A DNA stretch of 64,000 nucleotides from Gammaproteobacteria bacterium (GCA_003567475.1 PWZL01000007.1:1-64000), one strand, 5' to 3'. Counted from the stretch's first letter, positions 17,728 to 26,972 are shown. Made by a program: numbers and translations. Notes: generated from the sequence alone by a model not told the origin.

Positions 17728-17762
17728 AAAAAAATGAGGGCGGCCCGGTTGGGGCCGCCCTC
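17728..17762 (-). terminator. Rho-independent terminator of the TonB-dependent receptor gene
   Basis: A perfect 11-bp stem (GAGGGCGGCCC at 17736-17746 with its complement at 17752-17762) and a 5-base loop. Read on the minus strand it is followed by a run of seven T (A at 17728-17734). On the plus strand there is no T-run, so termination of the DUF1838 gene there would be weaker. Confidence 0.9.
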
Positions 17763-17782
17763 CGTGCTGCGACAGCTTCGCG

Positions 17783-20221
17783 TCAGAAGTTGATGCGCAG
17801 CGTTCCCCCCCAGGTACGCGGTTCAGCCAGGAACGAGTTGAAGGTCTGGGTGCCTGTTGCGACACTGCCCTGAAGCGGCGCGTTGAAGGCCACCTGCTGG
17901 TAGTTCTTGTCGAACAGGTTGCGGCCCCAGAGTTCGAACTGCCAGCGGTTGTCGGGTGTGGCCACGCCGACCCGGGCATTCCACACGGTAAACCCGCCCT
18001 GTACCTTCTGCGGCAGCAGGTCGGAGCCGGAGTTCACGCTGCTGGTATAGCGCATGTCGATATGCAGCAGACCGCTGAGGTTGCCGGTCAGCGGGCGCTC
18101 CATGGTGGCGGCGAGGTTGGTGCTCCACAGCGGCGCATTGGTCAGGCGCTGGCCGGCCAGCGGCACCGGGCTTCCCGGCGGGCTGATGATGCTGCCACCG
18201 TAGCGGGCGTCACTGTAGGTCACGCCGCCCATCAGGGTCAGCTCGTCACTGACGAAAGCCATGAAGTCGGCCTCGATGCCTTTGGTCGTGGCCTTGTCGA
18301 CGTTACTGACGATGAAATTGATGCCGGTGAAGGTGTTCAACTGGAAGTCGCTGAACTCGCTGTAGAACGCCGCCAGGTTCAGGTTGATGAGGTTGTCGAA
18401 CAGCTGGCTCTTCAGGCCGGCCTCGAACGCATCGACGGTCTCGGCGCCAAACTCGAGGTCGCCAGTGGTCGGCTGCGTTGGGGGTGCCAGGCCAAGCAGC
18501 CCTGGAATGGGATTGGCCAGACCGGCGCGGTCGAGGTTATAGCCGCCGGCCTTGTAGCCGCGGCCGAAGGACAGATAACCGTTGATGTCGTCGGTGATGG
18601 CATAGGCCACGTTGACGGTGCCGGTCCATTCCTTGTCAGTGCGCTGCCCGCGGTAGACGCCGTCGACCAGCGGGTTGAAGAACGGCAGACAGATCAGGCC
18701 CAGACCCTGCTGGAGGCTGGCCACTGGCAGAACGCCCACCAGGTTCGGGGCATTCTGGAGCGCGGCGCCGCACGCGTTGTTGCGCGAGATCAGCGAGGCG
18801 AAGAAGTCTTTCTTCTCCTCGGTGTAGCGAACGCCGACCGTGACATCCATGCGGTCGGTCAGGCGCGCGGTATTGTGCGTGAACAGCGCCCAGCTCTCGG
18901 CATTCTGGCGGAAGTTGTCGGCCTGACCGCCGTCGCCGGCGGCGAAGTTGCCGCCCAGCGGAATGCCGGTGAACAGTGGCAGTACGGCCGGGTTGCCGGT
19001 GAGTACACCGCCGAGCAGTCCGTCCGCGTACAGTTCCCAGTCGCTGCCCACGCGGATGGCGTCGAGCAGGCGCAGGTTCTCGTCAGCGAAGAAGCCGCCG
19101 ATCATCCAGTCCACCCGTTCGGAGGAGCCGGCCACGCGCAGCTCCTGGGTGAAGGTTTCGAACTTCTGCAGATAGCCATCGCCCGGCGGGCGGTAGAGGA
19201 TATCGGCGTCGGTGTAGTCGATGTCCTGGGACCGGTCCAGGCGCCAGACGCGATGGGCGGTGATGGAGGTGACCGAGAAATTCTCGAAATCCCAGTTCAG
19301 CTCGCCGGACAGGCCCCATTCCTCCACGTCCTGCTGGAAGCCGCGCTCAGGATTGATCGAGCCCAGGCGTGCATAGGGGTCGGGCGGGGAGACGACGTTG
19401 CCGCCAAGCCCCTGGATCAGGAAACGGGTCGGGCCCTCGACCAGGGTTACCGCGGCGCAGCAGGTTTCTGTCCGGTCGGCCCAGTCGGCGATCACGCGGG
19501 CGCTGAAGTTGTCGGTCGGTTCGAAGCGCAGCTGGCCCCGCAGCAGGACGCGGTCACGGTCGTTGTAGTCGTCACCGGTGACCAGGTCGCGGATGAAGCC
19601 GTCGCGCTGCATGAAATTGCCGTCGAGGCGGAACGCCAGCTGGTCTTCGATCAGCGGTGCGGTGACGCCGGCCCCAGCGCGGGCGTAGCCATAATTGCCG
19701 CCGCTCAGGTTGACGTAGCCGCTGGTCTCAAACTCGGGCTGCTTGGTGATGACGTTGATCAGGCCGGCCGAGGCGTTCTTGCCGAACAGGGTGCCCTGGG
19801 GTCCCCGCAGCACCTCGATGCGCTCGATCTGACCGAGATCCGTCAGGGCCACGCTGTTGCGATTGCGATACACCCCGTCGATGAACACGGCGACCGAGGA
19901 CTCGAGACCGGCATTGTCGCCGGTCGTGCCAATGCCGCGAATACGGGCCACGGCACCGGCCGCCTCGCCCGCGGAGCTGGTGAGCATCAGGCTTGGCGAG
20001 AGCGCCATCAGGTCGCGGATGTCGGCGACGCCGGCGCGCTCGAGTTGCGTGGCGCTGAAGGCCGATACCTCGATCGGAACTTCCTGCAGGGTCTGTTCGC
20101 GCTTCTGCGCGGTGACGATGATTTCCTCGACGATACGCTCACCCTGCGCCATGGCGGCAGGGGTGGCGAGGACCGCAGCGACGGCTGCGGCGACACTCAA
20201 CGTACGAGTGTTTGGGTTCAC
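17783..20221 (-). CDS. TonB-dependent outer-membrane receptor
   Basis: GTG 20221 was chosen: GGGAGAG lies about six bases upstream and the product then starts with a clean signal peptide (cleavage after AMA); the longer open frame adds residues without signal character. The ~812-aa protein has a TonB box (EEIIVTAQKRE), a plug domain (DIRDLMALSPSL, RIRGIGTTGDN, RIEVLRGPQGTLFGKN) and a 22-strand-type barrel that ends in Phe (TLRINF). It imports a large or scarce ligand using TonB energy. The class resembles receptors common in oligotrophic marine gammaproteobacteria and sphingomonads that take up complex organics; no iron-specific feature is visible. It is monocistronic, with a strong terminator downstream. 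Confidence 0.93.
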   Translation of the reverse strand: MNPNTRTLSVAAAVAAVLATPAAMAQGERIVEEIIVTAQKREQTLQEVPIEVSAFSATQLERAGVADIRDLMALSPSLMLTSSAGEAAGAVARIRGIGTTGDNAGLESSVAVFIDGVYRNRNSVALTDLGQIERIEVLRGPQGTLFGKNASAGLINVITKQPEFETSGYVNLSGGNYGYARAGAGVTAPLIEDQLAFRLDGNFMQRDGFIRDLVTGDDYNDRDRVLLRGQLRFEPTDNFSARVIADWADRTETCCAAVTLVEGPTRFLIQGLGGNVVSPPDPYARLGSINPERGFQQDVEEWGLSGELNWDFENFSVTSITAHRVWRLDRSQDIDYTDADILYRPPGDGYLQKFETFTQELRVAGSSERVDWMIGGFFADENLRLLDAIRVGSDWELYADGLLGGVLTGNPAVLPLFTGIPLGGNFAAGDGGQADNFRQNAESWALFTHNTARLTDRMDVTVGVRYTEEKKDFFASLISRNNACGAALQNAPNLVGVLPVASLQQGLGLICLPFFNPLVDGVYRGQRTDKEWTGTVNVAYAITDDINGYLSFGRGYKAGGYNLDRAGLANPIPGLLGLAPPTQPTTGDLEFGAETVDAFEAGLKSQLFDNLINLNLAAFYSEFSDFQLNTFTGINFIVSNVDKATTKGIEADFMAFVSDELTLMGGVTYSDARYGGSIISPPGSPVPLAGQRLTNAPLWSTNLAATMERPLTGNLSGLLHIDMRYTSSVNSGSDLLPQKVQGGFTVWNARVGVATPDNRWQFELWGRNLFDKNYQQVAFNAPLQGSVATGTQTFNSFLAEPRTWGGTLRINF

Positions 20222-20297
20222 GGCGTGCTCTCCCGAATCGAACCACGTTTCTCCCGAAGTGTCGCGGTAGTGCAACGACTACGGGGCCAATCGCCGC

Positions 20298-20342
20298 ACG
20301 TTACCTCACTGCGACGAAACTGGCAATCAGGTTCGAATCAGG
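20298..20342 (-). promoter_or_regulatory. Candidate promoter and direct-repeat operator of the TonB-dependent receptor
   Basis: On the minus strand a -35 TTGCCA (20321-20326) and a weak -10 TAACGT (20298-20303) are spaced by 17 bp. Next to and slightly overlapping the -35 are two copies of CCTGATT (plus-strand AATCAGG at 20325-20331 and 20336-20342) with an 11-bp period, so both face the same side of the helix. This would suit an activator. The -10 is poor, so confidence is low. Confidence 0.3.
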
Positions 20343-20434
20343 CGTAACTACGCTGCGCCGCAGCAATTTTTTCTCTGCGGCCGCGCTGTGAAAGCACCTT
20401 TCCGGGACGGGGTTGCCGGTGTGGCGATCCTGCG

Positions 20435-22210
20435 TCAGGCGCGCACGTAACTGCCGGGCGCATCCTCCAGAATCTCCATGCCACCCGAGCCCGGCTGGCG
20501 GGCGGGCACCCGCTCGCCCAGTTGCGGGACTGCCCAGGCATGCCAGTCCGGCCACCAGGAGCCGGCCTGCTCGGTGCTGCCAGCCAGCCACTCGTCGAGC
20601 TCGCGGGGCGCGGCGTCGTTGGTCCAGTGGCAATACTTCTCCGCCGCCGGCGGGTTGATCACGCCGGCAATATGGCCTGAGCCGGCGAGCACGAACCGCA
20701 CCGGTCCACTGTAAAGCTTCGCCGCCTTGAATACCGAAGTGAAGGGGGCAATGTGGTCTTCACGACTGGCCTGCAGATAGACCGGGATCGCCACCCGCCC
20801 CAGGTCTATCGGGGTCCCGTTAAGCGTGATGCCGCCGGGCTGAGCCAGCCGGTTATGGCCATACATCTCACGCAGGTAGTACATGTGGAGTGCGCGTGGC
20901 ATACGGGTGCTGTCGGCGTTCCAGTACAGCAGATCGAACGGGTAAGGCGCCTTGCCCATCAGATAGTTGTTGATGACGAAGGTCCAGATGAGATCGTTGG
21001 CCCGCAGCATGTTGAAGGTCGTGCTCATGGTCGAGGCTTCGAGAAAGCCCTGTTCAGCCATCATCGTGTCCAGGCTTTCGAGCTGCTTCTCATCGATGAA
21101 TACTTCGAGATCGCCCGGCTCGGAGAAGTCCACCTGGGCGGCAAAGAACGTCGCGAGCTTGACGCGCGAGTCTTCGGTGGCGGCCATGTGGGCCAGCCCC
21201 GATGCGAGCAGGGTGCCGCCGATGCAGTAACCGATGGTATGCACCTGATCGTGCCCGGCGGCTTTCAGTGTGGCGTCGATGGCCGCCGAGATGCCCTCGT
21301 TGTAGTAATCCTCCCAGGTCTTTTCGGCCAGGCGCGCGTCCGGGTTTACCCAGGAGACGACGAATACGCTATGGCCCTGGTCCAGTGCCCAGCGAATGAA
21401 GGAATTCTGCGGCTTGAGATCCAGGATGTAGTACTTGTTGATCCACGGAGGGAAGATCAACAGCGGCACCTGGTACTGGGTGTCGGTGCTGGGGTTGAAC
21501 TGCAGCAGCTGGAAGACGTCGTTCTGGAACACGACCTTGCCTGGCGCGGTGGCGACGTTCCGGCCGACCTCGAAGGCGCTCTTGTCGGTCATGCTGATGT
21601 GCAGCCGGCCGGTCTTTTCGTCAAGATCGTTCAGCAGGTTGCGCAGGCCACGCACCAGGTTGGCTCCGCGCGTCTCCAGAGTCTCCCGTAACACTTCAGG
21701 ATTGGTCATCAGGCTGTTCGTCGGCGACATCGCATCGAGATACTGGCGGGTGTAGAACCGCACCTTCTTGCGGTGTGTCTCGTCCAGCCCCTCGGCGCGC
21801 TCGACCTGGTCCTGCACCCAGCGGCAGGTGAGCAGATACGATTGCTTGAGATGATCGAAGGTGGGGTTCTCGCTCCAGTCGCTGTGGCGAAAGCGGCGGT
21901 CGCCGGGTTCGGGACGAATCACCGGTTCGGCCGGCAGGCCCATGGATTTCTGCAGTCCGTACTGCCAGAGCCGGGTGAAGTCCTGGGCGAGCTGGAGCTG
22001 AGACAGATACAGCTGCATTGGATTGGCGTTCAGCGCCTGGCCAAGCTCGTTGAATGCCTCGCCGATGTTCAGCGGGTCCAGTGCCTCCGGGGACACCGCC
22101 TTCATGAGGCCCTGCACGAACTCATGCTGCTGCGCAGGCATGCGCAGAAACAGCTCCCCGAGCTCGACCGGGCCCTGCATGTTCTGATCCTTCTTCTGCT
22201 CGCTCATCAT
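20435..22210 (-). CDS. phaC: Class I poly(3-hydroxyalkanoate) synthase
   Basis: A 591-aa protein of typical class I length. It has the N-terminal PhaC domain and an alpha/beta-hydrolase core with the lipase-like box GYCIGG (Cys329), Asp485 in REDHIAPF and His513 in GSGHIAGVINPP, the complete catalytic triad. It polymerises (R)-3-hydroxyacyl-CoA, mainly 3-hydroxybutyryl-CoA, on storage granules. Two tandem ATG codons (22210, 22207) can start it. It is divergent from the MaoC-type hydratase and close to the phasin gene. phaA and phaB are not in the window. Confidence 0.97.
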   Translation of the reverse strand: MMSEQKKDQNMQGPVELGELFLRMPAQQHEFVQGLMKAVSPEALDPLNIGEAFNELGQALNANPMQLYLSQLQLAQDFTRLWQYGLQKSMGLPAEPVIRPEPGDRRFRHSDWSENPTFDHLKQSYLLTCRWVQDQVERAEGLDETHRKKVRFYTRQYLDAMSPTNSLMTNPEVLRETLETRGANLVRGLRNLLNDLDEKTGRLHISMTDKSAFEVGRNVATAPGKVVFQNDVFQLLQFNPSTDTQYQVPLLIFPPWINKYYILDLKPQNSFIRWALDQGHSVFVVSWVNPDARLAEKTWEDYYNEGISAAIDATLKAAGHDQVHTIGYCIGGTLLASGLAHMAATEDSRVKLATFFAAQVDFSEPGDLEVFIDEKQLESLDTMMAEQGFLEASTMSTTFNMLRANDLIWTFVINNYLMGKAPYPFDLLYWNADSTRMPRALHMYYLREMYGHNRLAQPGGITLNGTPIDLGRVAIPVYLQASREDHIAPFTSVFKAAKLYSGPVRFVLAGSGHIAGVINPPAAEKYCHWTNDAAPRELDEWLAGSTEQAGSWWPDWHAWAVPQLGERVPARQPGSGGMEILEDAPGSYVRA

Positions 22211-22317
22211 TTTCCCCGATAGCGGATTCGCCGCCGGCGGCCGTCCGCATGCTGGCCAAGTCTCGCCGACTCTCCCATACTAGCCGGCTTACCCCCGAAA
22301 GACAGGAGAGTGCAGCC

Positions 22318-22785
22318 ATGAGCCAGAGCGATCTGCTCGCCGATCTTCAGGCCCGTGTGGACCAGACGCTGATGACCAGCGACTGGCTTGAGATCGACCA
22401 GGCCCGGGTCAACGCCTTTGCCGAAGCCACAGGAGATTTCCAGTGGATCCACGTGGACGTCGAACGTGCCAGGCGCGAATCCCCGTACGGCGCCCCGATC
22501 GCCCATGGCTATCTCACGCTCTCTCTGTACCCGTTCCTGCGCAACCTCGTCAACGAGGACAACCCGGCCTACCCGGGCGCCAAGAACATCATCAACTACG
22601 GTCTCAACAAGCTGCGCTTCCCGAATGCCGTGCGTGTCGGCGATCGCGTGCGGGGTCATTTCAAGCTCGCTGAGGTCAGTGAGATCACCGGCGGCCTGCA
22701 GGTGGTGGAACTGTTCACCGCAGAAGTGGAGGGTCAAGACAAACCAGCCTGCATTGCCGAGGGGATCTTCCGTCTGTATTTCTGA
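22318..22785 (+). CDS. MaoC-family (R)-hydratase
   Basis: ATG 22318 follows CAGGAGAG and gives a 155-aa hot-dog-fold protein. Hydratase-2 catalytic residues are Asp40 and His45 in GDFQWIHVD, followed by PIAHGYLTLSL. The family (NodN/PhaJ-like) hydrates trans-2-enoyl-CoA, and next to phaC it could feed (R)-3-hydroxyacyl-CoA from fatty-acid oxidation into PHA; this role is inferred from context. It is divergent from phaC over 107 bp and lies 206 bp upstream of the phasin gene, which has its own promoter. Confidence 0.9.
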   Translation: MSQSDLLADLQARVDQTLMTSDWLEIDQARVNAFAEATGDFQWIHVDVERARRESPYGAPIAHGYLTLSLYPFLRNLVNEDNPAYPGAKNIINYGLNKLRFPNAVRVGDRVRGHFKLAEVSEITGGLQVVELFTAEVEGQDKPACIAEGIFRLYF

Positions 22786-22913
22786 GCATTATTGCATTGC
22801 AGCAGAAAAAGGGACAGCCTTACCGGGAAGGTTTCTGCAGGACCCGCTGGCCTGTCCGCTGTCATCGAATCATCACTTTTGGATGCGACGATCGGGGGCA
22901 TGAGCGTAATATA

Positions 22914-22950
22914 TTGCGCTGCACAAAAAAGCTGTTATACTGCACCGCAG
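22914..22950 (+). promoter_or_regulatory. Phasin promoter with PhaR-type box
   Basis: A -35 TTGCGC (22914-22919), 16-bp spacer and -10 TATACT (22936-22941) form a good sigma-70 promoter. CTGCACCGCAG at 22940-22950 fits the CTGC-N3-GCAG pattern that I recall for PhaR of Rhodobacter and overlaps the -10, as expected for a repressor that is titrated by PHA granules. A second TGC-rich stretch (TTGCATTGCAGCAG) lies upstream at 22792-22805. No phaR gene is in the window. Confidence 0.55.
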
Positions 22951-22991
22951 CATAAGCAGTCCCACCCGCCCCAGCAACCGGAGTCCAGATC

Positions 22992-23369
22992 ATGACCAAC
23001 GTCCAGAGCATCCAGAGCTTCGTCGACGCCGCCCAGGAGGCCATGGCGCCGATGAACAAGTACAACGAGTTTGCCGTCAAGTCCATGGAGCGCGTGCTGC
23101 GCAAGCAGTGGGAAGTCGCCGGCGCCTGTTTCGAACTTGGCATCGAGGAGCTGCATGCGCTCGGTCAGGTGAAAGACGTCCAGGGCACGATGAGCACCCA
23201 GCAGGACATCCTCGCGCGCATGACCGATACCCTGACCCGCGGCTCGACCGAGCTGATGGAGATCGTTCGCGAGAACCAGGCCGAAGCCATTGACCTGTTC
23301 ACCAAGCAGGCTCAGGAGGCCACCGCTAAAGCCGGCAAGGCCACCAAGACGGCACAGAAAGCAGCCTGA
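22992..23369 (+). CDS. phaP: Phasin family protein (PHA granule coat)
   Basis: A 125-aa all-helical protein without signal peptide. The central helices (~10-100) carry the amphipathic phasin pattern, and the Lys/Ala-rich tail (KAGKATKTAQKAA) is typical of PhaP-type proteins. Phasins coat PHA granules and control their number and size. It is preceded by its own promoter with a PhaR-type box and followed by a strong terminator, so it is monocistronic and probably highly expressed. Confidence 0.9.
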   Translation: MTNVQSIQSFVDAAQEAMAPMNKYNEFAVKSMERVLRKQWEVAGACFELGIEELHALGQVKDVQGTMSTQQDILARMTDTLTRGSTELMEIVRENQAEAIDLFTKQAQEATAKAGKATKTAQKAA

Positions 23370-23396
23370 TCCGCGCTGAGAGCGATCGCAAGACAG

Positions 23397-23428
23397 ACGG
23401 CGGCCAGGGATGGCCGCCGTTTTTTTTT
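23397..23428 (+). terminator. Rho-independent terminator of the phasin gene
   Basis: A perfect 10-bp stem (ACGGCGGCCA at 23397-23406, complement at 23411-23420) with loop GGGA is followed by nine T residues (23420-23428). It lies 28 bp after the phasin stop codon. Confidence 0.95.
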
Positions 23429-23509
23429 GTCCGTGCCCATCGGTCGGCCGGTCCGGGCCGCTTCACTGCTCTAGAATACGCGGCATACACCGTCACCAGG
23501 AGGATATCG

Positions 23510-24943
23510 ATGGGCCGAACCATGCACGCGCGCAACCCGCGGACAGGCGCACGCGACTACGCCTTCATGGCGGCTGACGAGGCGGAAGTTGCCGAGGCCT
23601 GCCAGGCCTTGCGTCAGGCGCAGCCTGCCTGGGCTGCGCTGTCTGTGGATGCTCGCTTCGAAGTGCTCGAGCGGTTCGCCGAGGCTGTCGAACGCCATCA
23701 GGATGCGCTTGCCGAGGCAGTGTCTGCGGATACCGGACGCTGGCTGATGGCGCTCTCCGAGACCCGCAGTGTCCGCCCCGCACTCGCGCGCTGGCGCCGT
23801 TACGCGCCGGAAGTGCTGACCGAGACCCGCGCCCGGTCCCAGGCGATTCCCGGCATCCATTACGCCCAGCAGCTCGTCCCCTACCCGGTGGTGGGCGTGA
23901 TCAGCCCCTGGAATTTCCCGCTGCTGCTGTCGCTGATCGATGCCTTGCCTGCGCTGGTGGCCGGGTGCAGCGTGGCGATCAAGCCCAGCGAGGTCACGCC
24001 GCGTTTCGCCGCGCCGCTGGCGCGCGCCATCGCGGAGGTGCCCGAGCTTGCCGGGGTGCTCAAGCTCCTCCCGGGTGATGGTGTGACGGGCGCGGCGCTG
24101 GTCGAGCAGGTCGATCTGATCTGCTTTACGGGCAGTGTGGCCACCGGACGGAAGGTCGGTGAGGCCTGTGCACGGGCATTCATTCCCGCCTTTCTCGAGC
24201 TTGGCGGCAAGGACCCGGCCATCGTGCTGGCCTCGGCAGACCCGCAGCGTGCCGCCGAAACCATTCTGCGCGCCTCGGTGCTCGCCACCGGTCAGGCTTG
24301 TCAATCGCTGGAGCGGGTCTATGTCCACGAGTCCCTGTATCAGCCCTTTGTCAGTCACCTGGTGGCGCAGGCCAGGCAGGTGGAGCTCAGCACGCCGGAT
24401 ATCCATCGCGGTACCGTTGGCCCGCTGATCTTCGAGCGCCAGGCCGATATCATTGCGGGTCAACTAGCAGACGCGTTGGCGCGCGGGGCAGAACTCCACT
24501 GCGGCGGCGAGATCGAGCACCATGGCGGCGGTCTGTGGATTCGACCGACCGTATTGACCGGCGTGACCCACGAGATGCAGATCATGACCGAGGAGACCTT
24601 CGGCCCGATCATGCCGGTGATGGCCTTCGCCAGCGAGGCGGAGGCCATCCGTCTTGCCAACGACAGCGACTATGGCCTGTCGGCGGCGGTGTTTGCCGGC
24701 AGCGTGGAGGAGGGTGAGCGCGTCGGTCGCCAGATCGAAGCCGGTGGTATCAGTATCAACGACGGGTCACTCACCGCACAGGTTTTCGAGGCGGAGAAAC
24801 ACTCGTTCCGACTCTCCGGGCTCGGCGGCTCGCGCATGGGCCCGGCGGGCCTTGCGAGATTCTTCCGGAAAAAAGCGCTGTTTCTGCAGACCGGTGAGCC
24901 GCTGCCTATCAGCGCATTCGCCGAGGACCAGGCCGCGCCCTGA
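23510..24943 (+). CDS. Aldehyde dehydrogenase family protein
   Basis: A 477-aa NAD(P)-dependent aldehyde dehydrogenase: cofactor stretch PWNFPLLLSL, FTGSVATGRKV, general base Glu230 in LELGGKDPA, and nucleophile Cys264 in TGQACQSLERV. The ribosome site AGGAGG lies just before ATG. The substrate is not evident; it oxidises an aldehyde to the acid. It is separated from the phasin gene by a terminator, so linkage with PHA metabolism is not implied. It ends three bases before the convergent ilvI. Confidence 0.93.
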   Translation: MGRTMHARNPRTGARDYAFMAADEAEVAEACQALRQAQPAWAALSVDARFEVLERFAEAVERHQDALAEAVSADTGRWLMALSETRSVRPALARWRRYAPEVLTETRARSQAIPGIHYAQQLVPYPVVGVISPWNFPLLLSLIDALPALVAGCSVAIKPSEVTPRFAAPLARAIAEVPELAGVLKLLPGDGVTGAALVEQVDLICFTGSVATGRKVGEACARAFIPAFLELGGKDPAIVLASADPQRAAETILRASVLATGQACQSLERVYVHESLYQPFVSHLVAQARQVELSTPDIHRGTVGPLIFERQADIIAGQLADALARGAELHCGGEIEHHGGGLWIRPTVLTGVTHEMQIMTEETFGPIMPVMAFASEAEAIRLANDSDYGLSAAVFAGSVEEGERVGRQIEAGGISINDGSLTAQVFEAEKHSFRLSGLGGSRMGPAGLARFFRKKALFLQTGEPLPISAFAEDQAAP

Positions 24944-24946
24944 GGC

Positions 24947-26809
24947 TCAGAACATGCCGGTGGGATCTGCCGGGCCGTCCTCGCGCCTTGTGCCCTCCCG
25001 TGTGGGGATAAAGTCGCCGGTGATCATCTGATCGTAGGACTGGCCTGGCCCGACCATCGGGTAGACGCCGGCATCCGGATCGATGATGACCTCGAGGAAG
25101 GCCGGGCCCTTGAACTCAATGAACTCCCGGATCACCTGCTCGACGTCGTCCTTGTCTTCAAGGCGCCTTGCCCACGGGAAACCGTCGGCTTCGGCGGCTT
25201 TGATGAAGTCCTTCTTGTGAAGCGACTTGTCGCTGGCGGACATGCGGCCCATGAAGTAGAGCTTCTGCCACTGCTTCACCATGCCGTCACCGAAGTTGTT
25301 CAGTACCACCACCTTCACCGGCAGGTCGTAGGTGGTGACGGTTTCCAGCTCGCCCAGGTTCATGCGAATGCTGGCGTCGCCGTCGATGTCGATGACCAGG
25401 CGATCGGGACAGGCGAACTGTGCGCCGATCGCCGCTGGCAGACCAAAGCCCATGGTGCCCATGCTGCCCGAGGTCAGCCAGAGTCGCGGTGAGCGGAAAT
25501 CGAAATACTGAGCCGCCCACATCTGGTGCTGGCCGACACCGGTGGCGATGATCGCCTCGCCACCGGTCAGGCGATTGATGCTCTCGAGCACGTGCTGGGG
25601 CTGGATCATCCGGCTGTCGCGATCGTAGTTGAAGCCATGCACGCGCTTGAGCTCGGCGACCTCCGCGAGCCAGGGGTCGAACTCGCCGCGAAATCGCCGG
25701 TGACGTCCGTGGCGGGTCAGCCGCGCCAGCGCATCGGTGAGTTCGCCGACGTGATGCCAGTCGACCCGCTTGACCTTGTGTATCTCCGAGGAGTCGACGT
25801 CGAAATGTGCGATACGCTGCGCGTTGCGGGCGAACTTCTCGGGGACGCCGGCGACACGATCGTCAAAGCGTGCGCCCATGGCGATCAGAAAGTCGCAGTC
25901 CTCGACGGCGTAGTTCGCGTGAGCGCCGCCGTGCATGCCGAGCATCTGCAGCGAGAGCTCGTCGGTGGTGTCGATGGCGCCGATGCCCATCAGGGTGGTG
26001 ACCACGGGAATGCGGAACGCCTCGGCGAACTCTCGCAGGGCCTCGGCGGCACCGGCGTTGATGACGCCGCCGCCAGCATAGATCAGGGGTCGCTTTGAGG
26101 TCGCCAGCATGGCGAAAAACTCGTCGCAGCTCGCCTCATCGAGGCGGTTTGCCGCCAGCTGTGCCAGGCGGTGCCGATAGCCGGGAATAGGCAGTGCGCC
26201 GGCACCCTGAAAGATGCCTTCCCAGTTCTGAACGTCCTTGGGGACGTCGACCACCACCGGTCCCGGCCGGCCGCTGCGCGCGATTTCGAAGGCGCTGCGC
26301 ATCGTGGCCTCCAGCCGCGTCGCGTCGGTCACCAGGAACACGTGTTTCGCCACCGAGCCCATGATCGAGGACACCGGTGCCTCCTGGAAGGCGTCGGTGC
26401 CGATCGCATGCGTCGGCACCTGACCGGTGATGACCACGATGGGCACGGAATCGGCCATACAGTCGCGCACCGGCGTGACCGTATTGGTGGCACCGGGGCC
26501 GGAGGTCACCAGCACCACGCCGACCTTGCCCGAGGCCCGCGCGTAGCCGGCCGCCATGAAGCCTGCGCCCTGCTCGTTGGCGGGCACGATCAGCGGCATG
26601 GGCTGGTGGCCGTCATCCGTGCGGGTTTCGTTGTACCTGAACACGGCGTCGTAGGTCGGCAGGATGGCGCCGCCGGAGTATCCGAAGATGGTCTCCACGC
26701 CCTCGTCGGCGAGCACCTGGACGATGATCTCGGCGCCGCTCATGCGTGTGCCGGTCAGTGGATGAGGCATCTCGGTTGGGGCCTCACTGGTGGCCTCGGG
26801 CGCTGCCAT
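24947..26809 (-). CDS. ilvI: Acetolactate synthase large (catalytic) subunit
   Basis: ATG 26809 is chosen because AAGGAG lies nine bases upstream; ATG 26818 would be only one base from it. The 620-aa ThDP enzyme condenses pyruvate (or pyruvate with 2-ketobutyrate) in valine, leucine and isoleucine synthesis. It shows GYSGGAILP, catalytic Glu in ANEQGAGFMAAGYARA, TSGPGATNTVT and the ThDP/Mg motif GDASIRMNLGELETV...NN. The more usual motifs read GYPGG and RHEQ, so this is a diverged subgroup. Its regulatory subunit gene is divergent at 26973 rather than downstream. Confidence 0.93.
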   Translation of the reverse strand: MAAPEATSEAPTEMPHPLTGTRMSGAEIIVQVLADEGVETIFGYSGGAILPTYDAVFRYNETRTDDGHQPMPLIVPANEQGAGFMAAGYARASGKVGVVLVTSGPGATNTVTPVRDCMADSVPIVVITGQVPTHAIGTDAFQEAPVSSIMGSVAKHVFLVTDATRLEATMRSAFEIARSGRPGPVVVDVPKDVQNWEGIFQGAGALPIPGYRHRLAQLAANRLDEASCDEFFAMLATSKRPLIYAGGGVINAGAAEALREFAEAFRIPVVTTLMGIGAIDTTDELSLQMLGMHGGAHANYAVEDCDFLIAMGARFDDRVAGVPEKFARNAQRIAHFDVDSSEIHKVKRVDWHHVGELTDALARLTRHGRHRRFRGEFDPWLAEVAELKRVHGFNYDRDSRMIQPQHVLESINRLTGGEAIIATGVGQHQMWAAQYFDFRSPRLWLTSGSMGTMGFGLPAAIGAQFACPDRLVIDIDGDASIRMNLGELETVTTYDLPVKVVVLNNFGDGMVKQWQKLYFMGRMSASDKSLHKKDFIKAAEADGFPWARRLEDKDDVEQVIREFIEFKGPAFLEVIIDPDAGVYPMVGPGQSYDQMITGDFIPTREGTRREDGPADPTGMF

Positions 26810-26972
26810 GGCAGGCATCTCCTTGGGAGTTCGCGGGCGGGGAAGCGTGTTGCACACGCGCGGCACACAATTTTAAAGAGTGTCGGGGAAATGATTTTGC
26901 ATTGCAATAGCGCAGGCGTTGCGCGAGTATCTGCACCCTGCTCACCGCCTCAGGTCAGTTCGGAACGGCTTC
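26810..26972. promoter_or_regulatory. Divergent ilvI/ilvH control region
   Basis: A 163-bp gap between divergent branched-chain genes. An AT-rich core at about 26866-26910 contains TTTAAAG and the inverted repeat TTGCA-T-TGCAA (26897-26907), the likely site of back-to-back promoters and a shared regulator. I could not define a convincing -35/-10 pair, and no attenuator-like leader peptide rich in Ile, Leu or Val was seen. Confidence 0.45.

Noticed and set aside
20321-20345. GGTTCGAATC, resembling a tRNA T-arm
   Set aside because: Flanking bases do not pair as a T-stem and no cloverleaf fits on either strand; it is part of a direct repeat.
18062-20347. 761-codon open frame on the plus strand
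   Set aside because: Antisense shadow of the TonB-dependent receptor, with no start signals or domain features.
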